Below, piece by piece: positions 58,924 through 64,000 of a DNA stretch of 64,000 nt. The stretch's first letter is position 1. Every line of letters begins with the position of its first letter. This DNA is from Xenorhabdus bovienii SS-2004 (GTDB lineage: Bacteria > Pseudomonadota > Gammaproteobacteria > Enterobacterales > Enterobacteriaceae). The stretch spans positions 3,224,001 to 3,288,000 of the forward strand of contig NC_013892.1 of the NCBI RefSeq assembly GCF_000027225.1. Reading direction: 5' to 3'. A model generated the notes under the pieces. It was not told the origin of the DNA, searched no databases, and saw only the letters and a list, made by a program, of their open reading frames with translations. The translations under genes were made by a program, and so were the position numbers.

Positions 58924-60195
58924 CTATCGGTTTGCTCTGTCGCGCAGCGGTTTGGCGAAGTCATAGGGTGTGATTGGTTTTTCCCGGTTGGCATCCAGAT
59001 AATCCGCCCACCACTGCACCATCAGCCGCCGTTCGTCCAGATGCTTGGAGGTGTGAATATAGGCCGCCCGGACGTTGTTTCGTTCGATATGGCTTAACTG
59101 GCGCTCGATAGCGTCATCGCTCCACAGGCCGGATTCCCCCATTGCACCACGTGCCATTGTGCGGAAACCATGCCCGCAGACTTCGGTTTGAGTATCGTAC
59201 CCCATCGCGCGTAATGCCTTGTTAACCGTGTTTTCACTCATGACTTTCGCGGAATTATGATCGCTGGGGAACATCACGTCGCAGTTGCCGCTCAGTTCGT
59301 GTAACGCGTTGATAAGACCAACCGCCTGACGGCTCAACGGTACAATGTGATCCGTTTTCATTTTCATGCCGCGCTCAGAAAAGCGAACGCCTTTAATCGG
59401 TTGCCTTGTGGCAGGGATTTTCCATACTGAATTTTCAAGGTCGATTTCCTGCCAGCGGGCAAATCTCAGCTCACTGGAGCGGACAAACGTCAGCAGCGCC
59501 AGTTCTACCGCGATTTTGGTCAGTAAGCGTCCTCGGTAAGCAGACAATCGGTTCAGGAAATCAGGTAAACATTCATGGGGCAAGGCGGGGTGATGACGGG
59601 ATTTTGCGGTGGTGAGTGCGCCGGTCATATCGTTAGCCGGGTTGGACTCCAGAATATCATTCTGGACGGCGTAGCGCATGATGGCGGTGATACGCTGGCG
59701 CAGCCGCTGGGCGATATCGTGTTTGTCCTGCTCATCAATGGCCTTGACGGGCGCTAAAAGCTGGCTGGTGCGTAATGTGGTAATATCTCTGGCGCCGATA
59801 TGGGGGAAAATATATTGCTCAAGGCTGCGCAGGATTTTTTGACGGTGGCTGTCGCTCCAGCGTTTGTTACTGGCGTGCCATGCACGGGCGACTTGTTCAA
59901 ACGAGTTGACTTTGGCAGGCGTTGGTGTGCCTTTCTTTTCGGCTTTGGGATCGATGCCCTGTGCCATCAGTTTTTTGGCTTCATCGCGTTTAGCGCGGGC
60001 ATCGGCTAAGGATACAGTCGGATAAACACCGAACGCCAGACGGTCTTCTTTTTTATCGGTCGGGCGGTAATACTTCATGCGCCAGTATTTCGAGCCGCGT
60101 GACGAGACTTCTAAATAGAGACCGCCGCCATCGGCGAGTTTGTAGGTTTTTTCTTTGGGTTTTGCAGTTTCGATTTGTCGTGCATTAAGTTTCAT
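58924..60195 (-). CDS. P4-type tyrosine recombinase (island integrase)
   Basis: 423 aa. N-terminal DUF4102 domain (MKLNARQIETAKPKEKTYKL; DGGGLYLEVSSRGSKYWRMK), then core-binding and catalytic domain: R in SSELRFARWQEIDL, H-x-x-R in EVCGHGFRTMARG, H in QLSHIERNNVRAA, and the nucleophile Tyr in AAYIHTSKHLDERR. Complete. It begins 165 bases from the inverted tRNA-Phe copy and reads away from it, the typical attL-int arrangement. ATG at 60195 chosen (MKLNARQ); 60213 is alternative. Confidence 0.93.
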   Translation of the reverse strand: MKLNARQIETAKPKEKTYKLADGGGLYLEVSSRGSKYWRMKYYRPTDKKEDRLAFGVYPTVSLADARAKRDEAKKLMAQGIDPKAEKKGTPTPAKVNSFEQVARAWHASNKRWSDSHRQKILRSLEQYIFPHIGARDITTLRTSQLLAPVKAIDEQDKHDIAQRLRQRITAIMRYAVQNDILESNPANDMTGALTTAKSRHHPALPHECLPDFLNRLSAYRGRLLTKIAVELALLTFVRSSELRFARWQEIDLENSVWKIPATRQPIKGVRFSERGMKMKTDHIVPLSRQAVGLINALHELSGNCDVMFPSDHNSAKVMSENTVNKALRAMGYDTQTEVCGHGFRTMARGAMGESGLWSDDAIERQLSHIERNNVRAAYIHTSKHLDERRLMVQWWADYLDANREKPITPYDFAKPLRDRANR

Positions 60196-60360
60196 TGTTA
60201 AGGGCATTCTCATAATCGAACGGTAAGTGCCCCGAATTATGCCCTTCGCTGCATCTTGATTGCAACAGACGAAACTGGACGTTGAGATAGGTAAGAAGGT
60301 TTATTTTTCTGGATTTGATGCGAATTGTTTGACTGGGCTGGACTTCACTGGAAGTTGAAG

Positions 60361-60411
60361 TGGTGCCCGGACTCGGAATCGAACCAAGGACACGGGGATT
60401 TTCAATCCCCT
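60361..60411. repeat. Inverted copy of the tRNA-Phe 3' end (attachment-site core)
   Basis: 51 bases here are the exact reverse complement of tRNA-Phe positions 51553-51603 (from just before GGGGATTGAAAATCC to the CCA end). The next base on either side differs. It is the expected core for a tRNA-Phe integrase, but in inverted orientation to the tRNA. It separates the P4-like integrase (left) from parA (right). Confidence 0.97.
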
Positions 60412-60467
60412 CCTAAGTTGAAAAAATGTTAATAGTGTAATTCTTATTACTTTGTGTACCGATTCTG

Positions 60468-61364
60468 GTGCGCAAAATGATAATTCTTCCCATAATTTCC
60501 CCCAAAGGGGGCGAAGGTAAATCGACTCACGCGGCTAATCTGGCCGGTTTTTTTGCCGATGCCGGTTTATGCGTTCTCCTGATTGATGCGGATTACTCGC
60601 AACCCACGTCCAGCAGTATTTTTCCCCTGAGCTATGAAGCGCCCGCCGGATTGTATGAGTTGCTGATGCAGACGGTGGATCTGAACCAGTCTGAGCAGAT
60701 CATTTCCCGTTCGGTTATCAAAAACCTCGATATTCTGATCTCCAACGATCCGGATGAACTCCTGCCCACGGCAATGCTGCACGCGCCCGACGGGCGTTTG
60801 CGTCTGCGCAATGTCCTGCAACATCCTCTCTTCAGCCAGTACGATATTATTTTCATTGATTCCAAAGGGGCGACCGGCGTGATGAGCGAGCTGGTTGTAC
60901 TGGCGGCCACGCAGGGCGTGCTGGGGGTTATCAAGCCTATTTTACCCGACGTCCGCGAGTTCCTGCGCGGCACCCTGCGGATGCTGACCCGGCTCCGGCC
61001 TTTTGAACACTACGGTATCCGGCTGCCGGCTATCCAGATACTGGTCAACGGGATTGAAGGAACGAATCTCGACCGGGATACGCTGAGTGAACTGGCTGAC
61101 ATTATCAATAATCAACGGTATGACGCTTCCGCACTGGGCGGCAGGCAGGTTTACCAGCTGCTGGAAACCCGGATAGACCTGCTGGATATCTACAAACTGG
61201 GGCATGTCCGTGCCCAGCCCGTTCATCGCCTTGAGTATAAAACCACCCGAAAAAGCCCGGCTGCCGCGCAAACCATGCACCGCCTCGCCTGTGAGTTAGT
61301 GCCCTTATGGGCGGAAAAATTCGACGCGGTATTGACTGTGCAACCGACAGGAGAGGCGCAATGA
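60468..61364 (+). CDS. parA: ParA/Soj-type partition ATPase of an integrative element
   Basis: 298 aa. Deviant Walker A in SPKGGEGKSTHAANLAGFFA, Walker A' in LLIDADYSQPTSSS, Walker B in DIIFIDSKGATGVMSEL. Likely stabilises the excised form of the element, as Soj does for PAPI-1. It starts at GTG 60468 or ATG 60477, 57 bases from the attachment copy; soj lies at the att end in that family. GC-rich. First of a tightly packed set (ATGA overlap with the next gene). Confidence 0.88.
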   Translation: MRKMIILPIISPKGGEGKSTHAANLAGFFADAGLCVLLIDADYSQPTSSSIFPLSYEAPAGLYELLMQTVDLNQSEQIISRSVIKNLDILISNDPDELLPTAMLHAPDGRLRLRNVLQHPLFSQYDIIFIDSKGATGVMSELVVLAATQGVLGVIKPILPDVREFLRGTLRMLTRLRPFEHYGIRLPAIQILVNGIEGTNLDRDTLSELADIINNQRYDASALGGRQVYQLLETRIDLLDIYKLGHVRAQPVHRLEYKTTRKSPAAAQTMHRLACELVPLWAEKFDAVLTVQPTGEAQ

Positions 61365-61738
61365 ATGTTATCTGGCGGGCGGTCTGCTTTCGTTATGAGC
61401 GCGTTGAATTACTGTTCAGTGATGATGAGAGGTTTGTGTTTGTGGATGCGCCGGATCGTGAAACCGCGCAGACGAAACTTCAGATCCTGTTGCCAGCTGT
61501 TCCCGATGTTTCTCCGGAAGGGGTAGAGCATTATTATCCCCGTATGCGCAGGCAGGCCATGCGCCCCGATGCGTCTCTGGATTTGGCGTTGCTGGAATGT
61601 GGCTGGGAAAATGACCAGCCGCAGTATCTGACCCATAACGAGGTGCTGTTCTGGGTTTCTTCCCCTCATCTGCAACAGCGTTTAATCGCTGCCCTGAATG
61701 CGATCAGCAGGGAGGCAGCCGATGGACATAGCGCATGA
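61361..61738 (+). CDS. Hypothetical protein of the integrative element
   Basis: 125 aa, unrecognised. Starts MNVIWRAVCFRYERVELLFS and ends SREAADGHSA. Translation begins at 61361 (GGAGAGGCGCA upstream) on the parA stop, ATGA-type overlap; its own end overlaps dnaB by 17 bases. The place between parA and dnaB in an SPI-7/PAPI-1-type head suggests a conserved role in replication or maintenance, but no motif shows it. Confidence 0.75.
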   Translation: MNVIWRAVCFRYERVELLFSDDERFVFVDAPDRETAQTKLQILLPAVPDVSPEGVEHYYPRMRRQAMRPDASLDLALLECGWENDQPQYLTHNEVLFWVSSPHLQQRLIAALNAISREAADGHSA

Positions 61739-63098
61739 ACATTTACAGATCATCAGTGAAGAGGCGCCCAGCTATGCGTATGCCGAAGTGGGGGTGTTGG
61801 GGGGGCTGGTACTGGAGAATGAGCGCTGGGATAGCGTTGTCCAGCTATTGGTTGCCGACGATTTTTATTTTCCGGCACACCGGATAATATTTCAGGCCAT
61901 CGCTGAACTGAGCGAAAAAAACTGTCCGTTCGACCTGATTACCCTGACCGATAGGCTGACCCAGCGTGGGCAAATTGATCGGGCATGCGGTTTTGCTTAT
62001 GTAGCGGAAGTGTGTAAAAACACGCCCAGTGCCGCCAATATTGAGGAGTATGCCCGTATTGTGGCGGAAAAAAGCCGGTTACGTCAGTTACTGGCACTGG
62101 GAAAATCCCTCAGCGCTGACGTTTTTCAGCCGAATATTCAGTCAGATACCCTGATAGAGCAGGCAGAAAGTCAGTTGTTTAATCTGGCTGAAAAAGGTTC
62201 GACCCGCCAGCATCAGGAAATGACCCTGTTGCAGGGCGCAGACAGCCTGATTGCCCATCTGGAGCGAATACAAGGCTCACAGGGAATAACCGGCACACCG
62301 ACCGGATTTCAGGATCTTGATGAAAAAACCGGCGGCTTGCAGGCCGGTGATCTCATTTTGCTGGCTGCCCGCCCTTCGATGGGGAAAACCGCGTTGGGAC
62401 TGGCCTGTTGCTTGGGTGTCCTGCGGCACCGGGATGATGCCGTGGTACAGATTTTCAGTCTGGAAATGCCGGCTGCACAACTGATGCTGCGCCTCACTGC
62501 CATGGAAGGCGGGGTTTCTCTGAGCACCCTGCGCAGCGGGATGCTGGATGATGAGCAGTGGGGACGCATAAGCCAGAGTCTGGATCAGTTTGCCCGCTGG
62601 GATCAGCGTCTGGTTATTGATGATTGCAGTCATCAGACGCCCGCACTATTACGCGCCCGTGCCCGCCGCTATACCCGCAAATACGGTCAACCCGCCCTGA
62701 TTATGGTTGACTACCTCCAGCTGATGTGCGCGCCCGGGCAGGAAAACCGGACGCAGGAAATTGCCGATATCTCCCGTAACCTGAAAGCGTTAGGCAAAGA
62801 ACTGGGCTGCCCGGTACTGGCGCTGTCCCAGCTTAACCGGCAGGTCGAAAACCGTTCCGATAAACGTCCTAACAATGGTGACCTGCGTGATTCCGGCTCA
62901 CTGGAGCAGGACGCCGACCTGATACTGCATCTCTATCGCGATGAAGTCTATCACCCGGACACACCCGATACAGGTACTGCTGAAATCATTATTGGTAAGC
63001 AGCGTCAGGGGCCAACGGGCGTGGTTCGTGTGGGATTTGACGGCCAATATACGCGGTTTTCGGACTTATCCGCAGACAGTGATGGTTACGGGGAGTAA
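61722..63098 (+). CDS. DnaB-like replicative helicase of an integrative element
   Basis: 458 aa (close to DnaB's 471). The N-terminal DnaB domain is EVGVLGGLVLENERWDSVVQ; the RecA-like core has Walker A LAARPSMGKTALGLACCLGV, then IFSLEMPAAQLMLRLTAMEG, Walker B MVDYLQLMCAPGQ and the sensor ALSQLNRQVENRSDKRP. C-terminal GKQRQGPTGVV is DnaB-like. Start ATG at 61722, within the preceding gene. Likely replicates the excised element. parB starts directly at its stop. Confidence 0.9.
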   Translation: MDIAHEHLQIISEEAPSYAYAEVGVLGGLVLENERWDSVVQLLVADDFYFPAHRIIFQAIAELSEKNCPFDLITLTDRLTQRGQIDRACGFAYVAEVCKNTPSAANIEEYARIVAEKSRLRQLLALGKSLSADVFQPNIQSDTLIEQAESQLFNLAEKGSTRQHQEMTLLQGADSLIAHLERIQGSQGITGTPTGFQDLDEKTGGLQAGDLILLAARPSMGKTALGLACCLGVLRHRDDAVVQIFSLEMPAAQLMLRLTAMEGGVSLSTLRSGMLDDEQWGRISQSLDQFARWDQRLVIDDCSHQTPALLRARARRYTRKYGQPALIMVDYLQLMCAPGQENRTQEIADISRNLKALGKELGCPVLALSQLNRQVENRSDKRPNNGDLRDSGSLEQDADLILHLYRDEVYHPDTPDTGTAEIIIGKQRQGPTGVVRVGFDGQYTRFSDLSADSDGYGE

Positions 63099-64000
63099 AT
63101 GATGGCACGGCAACCTCTCAATATGGGCAATGCCCTGTTACAACAAGGGCGCCAGGCCGCGGCGACACTCAGTGAACAACCCCCTGTGTCGGAAATGCCG
63201 ATGGTACTGACACTGGATCAACTCCGCCCCAATCCGGATAACCCCCGCACCAGTCGGAACCCGCGTTATGAGGATATCAAGGCCTCCATCAAAGTACGCG
63301 GGCTGGATACGGTGCCGAAAGTCACCCGCGATCCGGAAGGTGAAGATGTCTATATCTTCAGTGACGGCGGGAATACCCGTTATCAGGTTTTGTCCGAACT
63401 GTGGCAGGAAACCGGCGATGAGCGTTTTTATCGTGTTCACTGCCTGTTTAAACCGTGGCCGGGCAGATTGCAGTGTGTCATCGGGCATCTGGCGGAAAAT
63501 GAACTGCGCGGTGAACTCAGTTTTATTGAAAAAGCCCTGGGGGTCTGCAAGGCCAGAACCCTTTTTGAAGTACAGAACCAGCAGAAAATCACCCAAAGTG
63601 AGTTGTCTGCACTACTGGGGGAAGCCGGTTTTCCTGTCAGCCGCAGTTATATCAGCCGGATGGAAGATACCGTGCAATATCTCTATCCGTGGATGCCGGA
63701 TCTGCTGAACTCGGGGCTGAAGGTACCCCAAATTCGTTTGTTACTGGCATTACGGCAGGATGCCGAGGCCGTCTGGCTGCAACATGTTGTCAGTGCAATA
63801 TCGGAGCCTGCCTGTTCCTTTGATGCGATTTTTGGTGCCTGTTGCCGCAAATTTGACTCCCCGGAATCCTGGTCACCGGAGATGTTCCGGGATGAACTTA
63901 TCGGCGATTTATTGCAGGTATTGCCGCACCCGCAGCTGAATTATGACCGCTGGGTACTGGAACTCGATCCGAAGGAAAGTAACCGCCGGCAACTCTTTGG
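63099..64000 (+). CDS. parB: ParB-family partition protein, C-terminus beyond window
   Basis: 300 codons lie in the window. ATG at 63099 (or 63102), one base after the dnaB stop. The ParB/Srx domain has LTLDQLRPNPDNPRTSRNPR, then a GxxTR-like GGNTRYQVL; then a helix-turn-helix (ELSALLGEAGFPVSRSYISR). Matches the large ParB of PFGI-1/SPI-7-type elements (over 500 aa). The rest is off the right edge. Confidence 0.88.
   Translation, partial: MMARQPLNMGNALLQQGRQAAATLSEQPPVSEMPMVLTLDQLRPNPDNPRTSRNPRYEDIKASIKVRGLDTVPKVTRDPEGEDVYIFSDGGNTRYQVLSELWQETGDERFYRVHCLFKPWPGRLQCVIGHLAENELRGELSFIEKALGVCKARTLFEVQNQQKITQSELSALLGEAGFPVSRSYISRMEDTVQYLYPWMPDLLNSGLKVPQIRLLLALRQDAEAVWLQHVVSAISEPACSFDAIFGACCRKFDSPESWSPEMFRDELIGDLLQVLPHPQLNYDRWVLELDPKESNRRQLF

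Noticed and set aside
60361..60411. A second tRNA-Phe gene on the minus strand
   Set aside because: Identity stops after 51 bases; the acceptor 5' half and D arm are absent.
1..64000. CRISPR arrays, rRNA operons, further tRNA genes
   Set aside because: No regularly spaced repeats and no rRNA sequence were seen; the only tRNA is tRNA-Phe, and the copy at 60361 is partial.

Overview
The window looks like a chromosome segment of an insect-associated enterobacterium of the Morganellaceae, most likely Xenorhabdus (Photorhabdus is the alternative). This rests on gene order and protein similarity seen by eye: E. coli-like housekeeping blocks (gpt-pepD-dinB, yafK-yafJ-gmhA-fadE, rsmE-gshB-yqgE-ruvX-yggR-yggS-proC-yggT-rdgB-hemW, yggN, yggL-trmB, mutY-yggX-mltC-tRNA-Phe) are combined with a Na+-translocating NADH:quinone reductase operon, a choline-glycine betaine locus, AT-rich accessory patches and several IS families. 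No database search was run.

Layout. 1-5.2 kb: gpt (partial), pepD, SOS-controlled dinB, a drug-efflux MFS gene, and a collapsed remnant of an acyl-CoA ligase. 5.3-11.3 kb: betT divergent from betIBA (choline uptake, sensing, two-step oxidation to glycine betaine). 11.5-16.8 kb: a GNAT enzyme, a repetitive lipoprotein, a TonB-dependent receptor, and a Fur-controlled ECF sigma gene cut by an IS1 element. 16.8-24 kb: nqrABCDEF with apbE and nqrM, which make and mature the sodium pump. 24.5-30.5 kb: yafK broken by an ISAs1 element, yafJ, gmhA, fadE. 30.5-36.4 kb: lysA/lysR, a LysR/metallo-beta-lactamase-fold divergent pair, and an AT-rich two-gene insert (COG1237 MBL protein, A24 prepilin peptidase). 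36.7-51.6 kb: the conserved rsmE-to-mltC block with an orphan iron-siderophore binding protein and glsB, ending at tRNA-Phe.

51.6-64 kb is an island region at tRNA-Phe. It holds an ISAs1 remnant, two inverted IS1 copies bracketing a very AT-rich type VI secretion cassette (Hcp, a separate DUF4225-like toxin candidate, and a convergent two-helix membrane protein that may be its immunity partner), a P4-like satellite end (truncated primase, AlpA, tyrosine integrase), an inverted 51-bp copy of the tRNA-Phe 3' end, and then the GC-rich start of an SPI-7/PAPI-1-type integrative element (parA, small gene, dnaB-like helicase, parB).

Three intact IS1 copies of 782 bp encode identical proteins. The one at 15.8 kb has a clean 8-bp target duplication. 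The two at 52.9 and 56.5 kb have none and each separates two truncated genes, so they mark rearrangement junctions. The most interesting candidate is the IS1-bracketed Hcp/toxin/immunity cassette; the best structural puzzle is the inverted attachment-site copy, which implies that part of the island has been flipped relative to its tRNA.
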